Shown here: positions 5,844-12,205 of the stretch, piece after piece | Position numbering within the stretch: position 1 is the stretch's first letter | Layout of the letters: the number at the start of each line of letters is the position of its first letter | Made by a program: the position numbers and the translations under genes | DNA from: JBFLVN01 sp040758475 | GTDB lineage: Bacteria > JAGRBM01 | Reading direction: 5' to 3' | Length of the DNA stretch: 12,205 nucleotides | Assembly (NCBI GenBank): GCA_040758475.1 | Contig: JBFLVN010000104.1 | Coordinates: forward strand, 1-12,205 | The notes under the pieces: model-generated | Database searches by the model: none | What the model was told of the DNA's origin: nothing | The model's input: the letters and a program-made list of their open reading frames with translations, nothing else

Positions 5844-8324
5844 TTAATGCCGAACCACGTCCTCGTCGTCGGAACTCTCCTCGGAGGCCGGGGCCGCCGG
5901 AGCGGGCGGGGGGGCATCGGCCGGCGCGGGGGTCTGGACCGCCACCGGCAGGGCCGTAAGCGCGTGGGCGAGCACTTCGTCCATGTGCTCGACCGGGACG
6001 ATCTGGAGGCCGGCCTGAATCTTCTTGGGGATTTCGGCCAGGTCCTTTTCGTTGTCCTTGGGGATGAGAACCTTCTTGAGGCCGCCCCGGTGGGCCGCGA
6101 TGAGTTTTTCCTTAAGGCCGCCGATGGGCAGCACCCGCCCGCGAAGGGTGATTTCCCCCGTCATGGCGACGGTGGAACGGACGGCGATCTTGGTAAAGGC
6201 GGAAGCGATGCTCGTCGCGAGCGCGATACCCGCCGAGGGACCGTCCTTGGGGGTCGCCCCTTCGGGCACGTGGATGTGGATGTCGAGTTTCTGGAAGAGG
6301 TTCTTGTCGATGCCGAGCCAGTCGGCCCGGGAGCGGACGTAGGAGAGGGCCGCCTGGGCGGACTCCTGCATCACGTCTCCGAGCTTTCCGGTGATCGTCA
6401 CTTTCCCCTTGCCGGTGACGGTGGCTACTTCGATGGTGAGAAGTTCGCCGCCCACTTCCGTCCAGGCGAGGCCGGTCGTGAGGCCCACCTGGTCCTTCTC
6501 CTCCGCCTGACCGTGGCGGTACTTGTAGACGCCCAGGTACTTGTTCACGGCGCGGGGCGTGACGGAGACTTTCGTCACGCCGTCGTCGGCCACGATGTCG
6601 CGCGTCGCCTTCCGGCAGATGGAGGCGATTTCGCGCTCCAGGTTCCGGACGCCCGCCTCCCGCGTGTACTTGCGGATGACCTCGTAAACGGCCGGGCGGG
6701 TGAACTCGACCTGCTCGGGCTTGAGCCCGTGGGACTCGACTTGCTTGGGGATGAGGTGCCGGCGGGCGATTTCGAACTTTTCCTCCTCCGTGTAGCCGGG
6801 AAGGCGGATGAGCTCCATGCGGTCGAGGAGCGGCGCCGGGATATTCTGCTGGACGTTGGCCGTCGCGATGAACATCACGTTCGAGAGATCGTAGTCCATG
6901 TCCAGATAATGATCGTTGAACGTGTTGTTCTGCTCGGGGTCGAGCACTTCGAGGAGCGCCGAAGCCGGGTCGCCCCGGAAATCAGCGCTCATCTTGTCCA
7001 CTTCGTCGAGCAGGAAGACCGGGTTGCACGTGCCGGCTTTCTTGATGGACTGGATGATCTTGCCGGGCATGGCGCCGATGTAGGTCCGGCGGTGGCCGCG
7101 GATTTCGGCCTCGTCCCGCACGCCGCCCAAAGAGACGCGGACGAACTTGCGCCCGAGCGCCCGGGCGATGGACTTGCCGAGCGAGGTTTTCCCGACGCCC
7201 GGCGGGCCCACGAGGCAGAGGATGGGGCCACGCATCTTCTTTACGAGGCGCAGCACGGCGAGGTACTCGACGATCCGGTCCTTGATCTTGTCGAGGCCGT
7301 AGTGGTCGGCTTCGAGGATTTCCTCCGCCACTTTCAAATCCAGTTTGTCGTCCGTGAACTCTTGCCACGGCAGGGCGAGAATCCAATCGATGTAGTTGCG
7401 TACGACCGTCGCCTCGGCGCTCATGGGCGACATCATCTTGAGTTTCTTGAGCTCCTTGGTGACCTTGTTGAAGGCTTCCTCGGAGAGCTTCTTCTCGCGG
7501 ATCTTCTCTTCGATCTCGGCGAATTCGTTCTTGAACTCGTCGCGTTCGCCCAGTTCCCGCTGGATCGCGCGCATCTGCTCGTTGAGATAGTACTCGCGCT
7601 GGGTCTTCTCCATCTGGCGCTTGACGCGCGACTTGATGGAACGTTCCACCTTGAGGATTTCGATCTCCTCGTTGAGTTTCTGGAAGATCGAATTGAGGCG
7701 CCGCGAGGTGTTGGGTTCTTCGAGAAGGGCCTGCTTGTCGGAGAGCTTGAGCTGGGCGAGGTGCGTGACGATCGTGTCGGCGAGCCGCCCCGGCTCGTCG
7801 ATCTGGGAAACCGAGAGAAGCATCTCGGGGGGGATGCGCTTGTTGAGGCGGACGTATTGCTCGAAGGAGGATTTCACGCTCCGGAGGAGAGCCTCGATTT
7901 CGAGCCCCTCGCTTCCTTCTTCCGGGATCTCGTGGGCTTCGACCAGGAAGTAATTCTCGCTCGGAAGGAACCGGTCGATCTGGACGCGCTTCTTGCCCTC
8001 GACCAGCACCTTCATCGTGCGGTCGGGCAGGCGTAGGAGCTGGATAATGGAGGCGAGCGTCCCCACGGGATAGACGTCTTCCGGGGCAGGCTCGTTCGTC
8101 TTGGCCTTCTTCTGGGCGGTGAGAAGGATCTGCTTGTCGCGGTTCATCGCTTCTTCGAGGGCGGCGATGCTCTTTTCGCGGCCCACGAAGAGGGGGACCA
8201 CCATGTGGGGGAATACGATGATGTCCCGCAGGGGGAGGAGCGGGAGCGTAAGGCTTTCTCCCCCCGTTCCCGCCGGATCGCCGTCCCCTGGTTTTTTCTT
8301 GGTGTCGTCGGTTTTGAAGAACAT
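5844..8324 (-). CDS. lon: ATP-dependent protease Lon (LonA type)
   Basis: Lon is a homo-hexameric cytosolic AAA+ serine protease that degrades misfolded and regulatory proteins. The 826 residues hold the complete LonA layout: N-terminal LAN domain starting at LPLLPLRDIIVFPHMVVPL (27-45), coiled-coil linker at about 220-300, AAA+ module with Walker A GPPGVGKT (373-380) and Walker B FLLDEVDK (437-444), and protease domain with catalytic S697 in PKDGPSAGI and K740 in GGLKEKL. An unusual C-terminal tail of about 35 residues, first Pro/Ala-rich then acidic (ending SSDDEDVVRH), follows the conserved fold. The ATG at 8324 is supported by GAGGA (8336-8332) 7 bases upstream. It follows the clpX terminator in the same direction, so it is probably a separate transcription unit in the protease cluster. 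Identification is certain. Confidence 0.98.
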   Translation of the reverse strand: MFFKTDDTKKKPGDGDPAGTGGESLTLPLLPLRDIIVFPHMVVPLFVGREKSIAALEEAMNRDKQILLTAQKKAKTNEPAPEDVYPVGTLASIIQLLRLPDRTMKVLVEGKKRVQIDRFLPSENYFLVEAHEIPEEGSEGLEIEALLRSVKSSFEQYVRLNKRIPPEMLLSVSQIDEPGRLADTIVTHLAQLKLSDKQALLEEPNTSRRLNSIFQKLNEEIEILKVERSIKSRVKRQMEKTQREYYLNEQMRAIQRELGERDEFKNEFAEIEEKIREKKLSEEAFNKVTKELKKLKMMSPMSAEATVVRNYIDWILALPWQEFTDDKLDLKVAEEILEADHYGLDKIKDRIVEYLAVLRLVKKMRGPILCLVGPPGVGKTSLGKSIARALGRKFVRVSLGGVRDEAEIRGHRRTYIGAMPGKIIQSIKKAGTCNPVFLLDEVDKMSADFRGDPASALLEVLDPEQNNTFNDHYLDMDYDLSNVMFIATANVQQNIPAPLLDRMELIRLPGYTEEEKFEIARRHLIPKQVESHGLKPEQVEFTRPAVYEVIRKYTREAGVRNLEREIASICRKATRDIVADDGVTKVSVTPRAVNKYLGVYKYRHGQAEEKDQVGLTTGLAWTEVGGELLTIEVATVTGKGKVTITGKLGDVMQESAQAALSYVRSRADWLGIDKNLFQKLDIHIHVPEGATPKDGPSAGIALATSIASAFTKIAVRSTVAMTGEITLRGRVLPIGGLKEKLIAAHRGGLKKVLIPKDNEKDLAEIPKKIQAGLQIVPVEHMDEVLAHALTALPVAVQTPAPADAPPPAPAAPASEESSDDEDVVRH

Positions 8325-8370
8325 GAAGTGATCCTCGCTTCAAAGTATGAGACGGGCGGCCCCAGGAATC

Positions 8371-8398
8371 AATTTAAGGAGGGAATTCGGGCCGTCAA
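8371..8398 (-). promoter_or_regulatory. Probable lon promoter
   Basis: TTGACG (8398-8393, 5 of 6) and TAAATT (8376-8371, 4 of 6) are separated by 16 bases on the minus strand, between the clpX terminator and lon. A second candidate further down, TTGATT with CATACT at 17 bases, would start almost at the Shine-Dalgarno. It has a weak likeness to a heat-shock -10 but is not a convincing sigma-32 site. No CIRCE element is present. Confidence 0.4.
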
Positions 8399-8421
8399 CG
8401 AAGAATCTGAAGGGCTGTGAA

Positions 8422-8454
8422 TAAAAAAAGCGGGGCGCGGCATGCCGCACCCCG
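8422..8454 (-). terminator. Rho-independent terminator after clpX
   Basis: The near-perfect palindrome at 8431-8454, CGGGG-T-GCGGC / GCCGC-G-CCCCG on the minus strand, is followed by a C and seven T's (8429-8423). It begins 31 bases beyond the clpX stop and forms a strong canonical terminator for tig-clpP-clpX. On the plus strand the hairpin is followed only by a short A-rich stretch, so it works in one direction. Confidence 0.9.
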
Positions 8455-8485
8455 TCATGAAAAAGCTCCCTGAAAATAGGAACTT

Positions 8486-9739
8486 CTAGGCCGTCTGTTT
8501 CTCCAGGACGAGCAGGGGGGATTCCTTGCGCTCCACGACGTCTTCGTTGATGACCACTTCCTTGATGTCCTTACGCGAGGGGACGTCGAACATGACGTCG
8601 AGCATGAGGGTTTCGAGGATGCTCCGCAGGCCCCGGGCGCCGCTCTTCTTGCGGATGGCTTCCCGCGAGATGGCCCGGTAGGCGCCTTCCGTGAACTTGA
8701 GTTTCACGTTCTCCATCTCGAAGAGGCGCTTGTACTGCTTCGTGATGGCGTTCTTCGGGCGCGTGAGGATGTCCACGAGGGCGTTCTCGTCGAGTTCGTG
8801 CAGGGTGGCGATGACGGGAAGCCGCCCGATGAATTCGGGGATGAGTCCGTACTTGAGAAGGTCTTCCGTCTCCACGTGGCGGAGGATTTCGCCGATCTTC
8901 TCTTTTTCCTTCTTGCCCGCGATCTGGGCGCCAAAGCCCAGGGACTTCTGGCTGGTCCGGCGCTGGATGATGTCTTCGAGGCCGTGGAACGCGCCGCCGC
9001 AGATGAAGAGGATGTTCGTCGTGTCGATTTGCAGGAAATCTTGCTGCGGGTGCTTGCGCCCGCCCTTGGGCGGAACGTTGGCGAGCGTCCCCTCGATGAT
9101 CTTGAGGAGGGCCTGCTGCACGCCTTCGCCCGAGACGTCGCGGGTGATGGAAGGGTTCTCGCTCTTGCGGGAAATCTTGTCGATCTCGTCGATGTAGACG
9201 ATGCCCCGGATCGTGCGTTCGGGGTCTTCGCCCGCGTTGCGGTAGAGATAGAGGATGATGTTCTCGACGTCCTCGCCCACGTAGCCCGCTTCGGTGAGCG
9301 TCGTCGCGTCGGCCATGGCGAAGGGGACGTCCAGAATCCGCGCGAGCGTCTGGGCGAGAAGGGTCTTTCCGGAACCGGTGGGGCCGATCAGCAGGATATT
9401 GGATTTCTGAAGTTCGATCTCGTTCGATGGGCCGGGTTTGGCGTCGATCCGCTTGTAGTGGTTGTGGACGGCGACGGAGAGGACTTTCTTGGCGTGCTCC
9501 TGGCCGATCACGTAATCGTCGAGGACTTTCTTGATTTCGAGGGGCGTGGGGAGCTTGGACTTGCGGTCGCGCAGCGAGCGTTCGTTCTCGTATTCTTCGG
9601 CGATGATGTCGTTGCAGAGCTCGATGCACTCGTCGCAGATGTAGACGTTGGGGCCGGCGATGAGCTTCTTTACTTCCCGCTGGCTCTTGCCGCAGAAGGA
9701 GCAGGTCAGGTTTTCGTTGCCGCGTTTGTCCTTTTCCAC
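8486..9739 (-). CDS. clpX: ClpX, ATP-dependent unfoldase subunit of ClpXP
   Basis: ClpX is the hexameric AAA+ unfoldase that recognises tagged substrates such as ssrA-tagged proteins and threads them into ClpP. The 417-residue protein is full length. It has an N-terminal zinc-binding domain with C13, C16, C35 and C38, Walker A GPTGSGKT (119-126), pore loop GYVGED (152-157), Walker B VYIDEID (181-187), the RKH loop (228-230), EFIGRLP with the probable arginine finger R306, and sensor-II GARGLR (367-372). The ClpP-docking loop reads LGF (267-269) in place of the E. coli IGF tripeptide, a conservative change. The start is GTG with AGGAG 6 bases upstream. It follows clpP by 43 bases and is last in the tig-clpP-clpX run, ending before a strong terminator. 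Confidence 0.98.
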   Translation of the reverse strand: MEKDKRGNENLTCSFCGKSQREVKKLIAGPNVYICDECIELCNDIIAEEYENERSLRDRKSKLPTPLEIKKVLDDYVIGQEHAKKVLSVAVHNHYKRIDAKPGPSNEIELQKSNILLIGPTGSGKTLLAQTLARILDVPFAMADATTLTEAGYVGEDVENIILYLYRNAGEDPERTIRGIVYIDEIDKISRKSENPSITRDVSGEGVQQALLKIIEGTLANVPPKGGRKHPQQDFLQIDTTNILFICGGAFHGLEDIIQRRTSQKSLGFGAQIAGKKEKEKIGEILRHVETEDLLKYGLIPEFIGRLPVIATLHELDENALVDILTRPKNAITKQYKRLFEMENVKLKFTEGAYRAISREAIRKKSGARGLRSILETLMLDVMFDVPSRKDIKEVVINEDVVERKESPLLVLEKQTA

Positions 9740-9782
9740 CGGGTTCTCCTGCTCCCAGCCCGTTCCCTTTGGAGCGAATGCC

Positions 9783-10403
9783 CTATGCGCTCTTGGGGGG
9801 TTCCGCTCCGTTTGGCCCCCTGCGCTGTTCTACGACCCGATCAATGATACCGTACTTCACGGCCTCTTGTCCGCTCATATAATAGTCGCGGTCCGTGTCT
9901 TTTTCGACTTTGGGAAGGGCCTGCCCCGTGTGGCTGGCCAGTATCTGGTTTAGCTCCCCTTTGAGCCGCAGGATTTCCTGGGCCTGGATGCTGATATCGG
10001 TAGCCTGCCCCTGGAACCCGCCCATGGGCTGGTGGATCATGATCCGGGCGTGGGGGAGGGCCATGCGCTTGCCCTTCGTACCGGCGGCCAGGAGCACGGC
10101 CCCCATGGAGGCGGCCTGCCCCACGCAGATGGTGGCGATGTCGGGCCGGACGTATTGCATGGTGTCGTAGATGGCCAGCCCCGCCGAGACGGAGCCGCCC
10201 GGGGAGTTCACGTAGACATAGATGTCCTTGTCGGGGTCTTCGGATTCGAGGAAGAGCATCTGGGCGATGGCGATGTTGGCGATCACATCGTCGATCTGGG
10301 CGCCGAGGAACACGATCCGGTCCCGCAGGAGGCGCGAGAAGATGTCCATCCACCGCTCACCGCGGGGGGACTGCTCGATCACGTAGGGCATCGTGATGCT
10401 CAT
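9783..10403 (-). CDS. clpP: ClpP, proteolytic subunit of Clp protease
   Basis: ClpP forms the two-ring, 14-subunit serine peptidase chamber that works with ClpX. Counting from ATG 10403 the protein has 206 residues with catalytic triad S99 (GQAASMGAVLL), H124 (RIMIHQPMGG) and D173 (DTDRDYYMSG), and the N-terminal MPYVIEQSPRGERWMDIFS hallmark. I chose ATG 10403 because AAGG motifs lie 4 and 9 bases upstream and the added N-terminus is only four residues. The same frame is open to an ATG at 10478, 14 bases after the tig stop with only a weak GGA before it. That start would add 25 non-conserved residues, possibly a propeptide. The third possibility is the ATG at 10391 directly before PYVIEQ. The gene lies between tig and clpX, the classical order. 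Confidence 0.95.
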   Translation of the reverse strand: MSITMPYVIEQSPRGERWMDIFSRLLRDRIVFLGAQIDDVIANIAIAQMLFLESEDPDKDIYVYVNSPGGSVSAGLAIYDTMQYVRPDIATICVGQAASMGAVLLAAGTKGKRMALPHARIMIHQPMGGFQGQATDISIQAQEILRLKGELNQILASHTGQALPKVEKDTDRDYYMSGQEAVKYGIIDRVVEQRRGPNGAEPPKSA

Positions 10404-10492
10404 GTGCCCTTGCCTTGCGCCTCCGATGGCGGCCTCCCCGCGCGGCGCATTAGCGCGCGAGGAATCGTCAAAAACCATGCCAATCCGGCTAC

Positions 10493-11776
10493 TTAGCGGA
10501 GTCTAGCTTTCTCCAGTACAAAATCAAGCGCCTTCTCCAACCGGAGCTGATGGCGGAAGGTTTCCATCCACCCGCGTTCTTCGTAAAGCGCCCGTACCTT
10601 TTCGGGCGTTTGCCGGAGTCCTTTAGCGACTTCCTGGATTCGCTCCGAAATCATTTCTTCCGTCGCTTCGATCTTCTCCTGCCGGGCGACGGCATCCAAA
10701 AGGAGATCGCGCCGCACGGTTTCGGCCGCGTCGTCGCGGATGCGGTCCTTCAAATCCTGGGCGTCGGAAGGAGAGAGATTCATCCGCAGCCCCTCGGCGG
10801 CGAAGCGCCGCTGGGTCTGCTCGATCATCCGGCGGCTCTGGGCCTCGATCATGGAAGGAGGGACCTCGATGGGGTTCTTCTCCACGAGTTTCTTGGCGGC
10901 TTTCTCGCCGAGCTTCTGGCGGGCCTGGGCCTTGGCGTCTTTTTCCAGTTCTTCCCGGATTTTGGCTTTGAGCGCGGCGAGGCTATCGGCCTGGAGGCCT
11001 TCGAGGTCCTTGGCGAATTCGTCGTCCAGCTTGGGGAGTTCCTTGCGCCGGATGGACTTCACGTCGAACGTCAGATTGACGGCCTTGCCCGCGAGGTCCT
11101 TGTTCGGAAGGTCCTTGGCGAGTTCGTAGGTGACTTGCCGCTTGTCGCCGGCTTTGACGCCCTTGAGCCGTTCGTCGAGACCCGGCAGGTTGGTCTTGGA
11201 GCCAAGTTCGAGCTTCGTGTCTTCCTGCGGGTTGCTCTGGACCGGATTTTCCCCGATGGTGCCGGCGTACTGGCAGAGGAGCGTATCCCCCAGGTCGGCC
11301 ACGTGGTCCTCGGGAAGGCCCCGGAGCGTGGCGTGGGCCTGGCGGAGGGCTTCGATCCGTTCGTCCACGGCCGATTCCTCCACCTTCGCGTCTTCTTTTT
11401 CGATTTCGAGGCCCGTGTAGTCCTTGGCTTCCACCGTGGGACGCACTTCGAAGCGCGCGGTGTACTTGAAGGGCTGTCCGCGGGCGATGGCGGACGCATC
11501 GAGTACGGGTTCGGAGACCGGGATGATGGATTCCTTTTCAAGGACTTCGGAGAGGCTCTCGCTGACGAGGTGCTCCTTGGCGTGGGATTGGACGTAGTCG
11601 TTGTACATCTTGAGGATGACCGACTCGGGGGCCTTGCCGGGGCGGAAGCCCGGGATTTTCGCCCCGCGCCGCAGATCCTGGACGACGTGATCGAGTTCCT
11701 TGTTCACGGTTTCCGGGGGGACTTCGACCTGGACACTTCGTTCGTGTTTACCGATGGTTTCGACTTGGGCCTTCAT
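10493..11776 (-). CDS. tig: Trigger factor, ribosome-associated chaperone / peptidyl-prolyl isomerase
   Basis: Trigger factor binds near the nascent-chain exit tunnel and shields emerging polypeptides. The 427-residue protein begins MKAQVETIGKHERSVQVEVP and carries the ribosome-docking signature GFRPGKAP (43-50). A PPIase (FKBP-like) domain follows at about 155-245 (LGDTLLCQYAG, LPGLDERLKGVKAGD), then a long helical C-terminal chaperone region at about 250-427. The frame stays open upstream to 11929, but those 51 residues are not trigger-factor-like and the homologous region starts at ATG 11776. The only good Shine-Dalgarno, AAGGAG at 11799-11794, is 17 bases from this ATG, unusually far. No alternative in-frame start codon lies between them. 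It is first in the tig-clpP-clpX order. Confidence 0.96.
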   Translation of the reverse strand: MKAQVETIGKHERSVQVEVPPETVNKELDHVVQDLRRGAKIPGFRPGKAPESVILKMYNDYVQSHAKEHLVSESLSEVLEKESIIPVSEPVLDASAIARGQPFKYTARFEVRPTVEAKDYTGLEIEKEDAKVEESAVDERIEALRQAHATLRGLPEDHVADLGDTLLCQYAGTIGENPVQSNPQEDTKLELGSKTNLPGLDERLKGVKAGDKRQVTYELAKDLPNKDLAGKAVNLTFDVKSIRRKELPKLDDEFAKDLEGLQADSLAALKAKIREELEKDAKAQARQKLGEKAAKKLVEKNPIEVPPSMIEAQSRRMIEQTQRRFAAEGLRMNLSPSDAQDLKDRIRDDAAETVRRDLLLDAVARQEKIEATEEMISERIQEVAKGLRQTPEKVRALYEERGWMETFRHQLRLEKALDFVLEKARLR

Positions 11777-11930
11777 GGTGGATTTTCTAAAGACTCCTTG
11801 CGAGGGACTGGGGATTTTCGCCCATTTTCCCGGGCGTCGGGGGGCCTCATACCAGCATACGGAAGCTGGCAGGTAAACGGCGCTTCCTCGTTTCTGGCGG
11901 CCTCCCAGCGGCTTTGCTATCCCCTTCAAT
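11777..11930 (-). promoter_or_regulatory. tig leader region with a weak extended -10 candidate and a hairpin
   Basis: This is the part of the spacer nearest tig. The best promoter-like signal I can see is an extended -10, TGGTATGAG (11854-11846), with no matching -35 at the correct distance. It overlaps a 7-pair hairpin (TGCCAGC with GCTGGTA, one G-T pair, eight-base loop) at 11850-11871. Neither element is strong. The real tig promoter may lie further upstream, in or beyond the repeat block. Confidence 0.25.
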
Positions 11931-11965
11931 TTTTTCCCGAAAATCCGGGAGATCTGGGGTATCTG
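11931..11965. repeat. 35-base direct repeat, copy 1
   Basis: This stretch, a T-run followed by CCCGAAAATCCGGGAGATC and TGGGGTATCTG, matches 12164-12198 at 32 of 35 positions by eye. Both copies contain small internal palindromes, for example CCCG...CGGG, and the GATCTGGGG/TATCTG half-repeat. The two copies bracket the palindromic element, with starts 233 bases apart. No open reading frame explains them. Confidence 0.8.
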
Positions 11966-12049
11966 CCCGCCTTCGCCGGTTTACCGCGCCTCCAGCCTCT
12001 GGTGCCCGCACTCGAATTTCTGAAGAGTGGGGAGGGGGATTTCCTCTGG
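11966..12049. other. Non-coding spacer between copy 1 and the palindromic element
   Basis: I see no supportable gene, promoter or strong hairpin here. The minus-strand frame that crosses it (12159-11926) has Pro/Arg/Gly-rich content produced by the neighbouring repeats and resembles no protein. Confidence 0.5.
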
Positions 12050-12158
12050 TGCCCCTCTCCCCTTGGGAGAGGGTGGCCGAAGGCCGGGAGAGGGCGGAGA
12101 TGCGGGATGGGCCCTCTCCCGCCGCTCCGCGGCACCCTCCCCCAGAGGGGGAGGGGCA
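12050..12158. repeat. 109-base palindromic intergenic element (five hairpins)
   Basis: The two arms, 12050-12095 and 12111-12158, are imperfect reverse complements around a 15-base centre (12096-12110). Each arm also folds alone. The left arm forms CCCTCTCCC/GGGAGAGGG (12053-12073) and GGCC-GAA-GGCC (12075-12085). The right arm forms GCCGC-TCC-GCGGC (12121-12133) and CCCTCCCCC/GGGGGAGGG (12135-12155). GGGAGAGGGC (12086-12095) pairs with GCCCTCTCCC (12111-12120) at the centre. The style matches GC-rich 'CCCTCTCCC...GGGAGAGGG' intergenic palindromes scattered in many proteobacterial genomes, a REP/MITE-like class with no coding capacity. The structure is directly visible; mobility is inferred. 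Confidence 0.85.
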
Positions 12159-12163
12159 TTCTT

Positions 12164-12198
12164 TTTTTCCTGGAAATCCGGGTGATCTGGGGTATCTG
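12164..12198. repeat. 35-base direct repeat, copy 2
   Basis: This is the partner of 11931-11965, differing at three positions. In this copy the tandem nine-mer GATCTGGGG-TATCTGGGG is complete (12184-12201), whereas copy 1 loses it after TATCTG. The window ends 7 bases later, so I cannot tell whether further copies follow. Confidence 0.8.
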
Positions 12199-12205
12199 GG
12201 GCCTT

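Noticed and set aside
5643..8036. A 797-codon open frame on the plus strand antisense to lon
   Set aside because: It is the complement of lon in a GC-rich genome, where stop codons are rare in the antisense frames. Its translation is low-complexity, rich in Leu, Asp, Gly, Arg and Val, and has no domain, while the minus strand encodes a complete Lon.
6982..8343. A 453-codon minus-strand frame overlapping the N-terminal half of lon
   Set aside because: It is an Arg/Pro-rich out-of-frame translation of lon and starts upstream of the true lon ribosome-binding site.
8798..9847. A 349-codon plus-strand frame antisense to clpX
   Set aside because: It is antisense to a complete ClpX, with composition typical of shadow frames and no motif.
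11926..12159. A 77-codon minus-strand frame across the repeat block
   Set aside because: Its content is the translation of the palindromic element (LPLWGR and LPRGEGH-like strings), a frequent spurious call from this type of intergenic repeat.
11931..12198. CRISPR array or integrative element with attachment sites
   Set aside because: There are only two copies of the direct repeat, 233 bases apart with a palindrome between, and no regular spacers, cas genes, integrase or tRNA.

Overview
The window is a GC-rich, densely coded bacterial chromosome segment. Almost all of it is housekeeping, and every gene but one lies on the minus strand. The gene order tig-clpP-clpX followed by lon, and a response regulator built from a receiver, a PATAN/DUF4388 region and a J-domain, are what I would expect in a Gram-negative 'deltaproteobacterial' lineage or a related environmental phylum. 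I cannot place it more precisely from this sequence, and nothing indicates a plasmid, phage or recent transfer.

Read in the direction of transcription (right to left), the right edge is a non-coding block of about 430 bases. It holds a 109-base palindromic multi-hairpin element flanked by two near-identical 35-base direct repeats. Next come trigger factor (tig), the ClpP peptidase and the ClpX unfoldase, closed by a strong rho-independent terminator. The Lon protease follows, with its own probable promoter. Together these genes cover co-translational folding and the two main ATP-dependent cytosolic proteolysis machines.

Downstream of lon, and behind a good sigma-70-type promoter that overlaps the end of lon, sits a 520-residue protein with a CheY-like receiver at the N-terminus, a PATAN/DUF4388 middle region and a C-terminal J-domain whose HPD motif reads HPE. 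It is the least ordinary gene here. It is followed by a small HAD-IB phosphatase-like protein that lacks the usual motif II Ser/Thr.

The only plus-strand gene encodes a BtuF-like (helical-backbone metal receptor) protein with no signal peptide. It converges on the HAD gene and diverges from a biotin operon: bioB, bioF, then the start of a further translationally coupled gene whose first 24 residues are strongly basic. That gene runs off the left edge.

I found no tRNA, rRNA, CRISPR array, transposase or integrase. I see no clearly new multi-gene system. The points most worth a second look are the receiver-PATAN-J protein beside lon, the repeat/palindrome block upstream of tig, and the basic N-terminus of the gene coupled to bioF.
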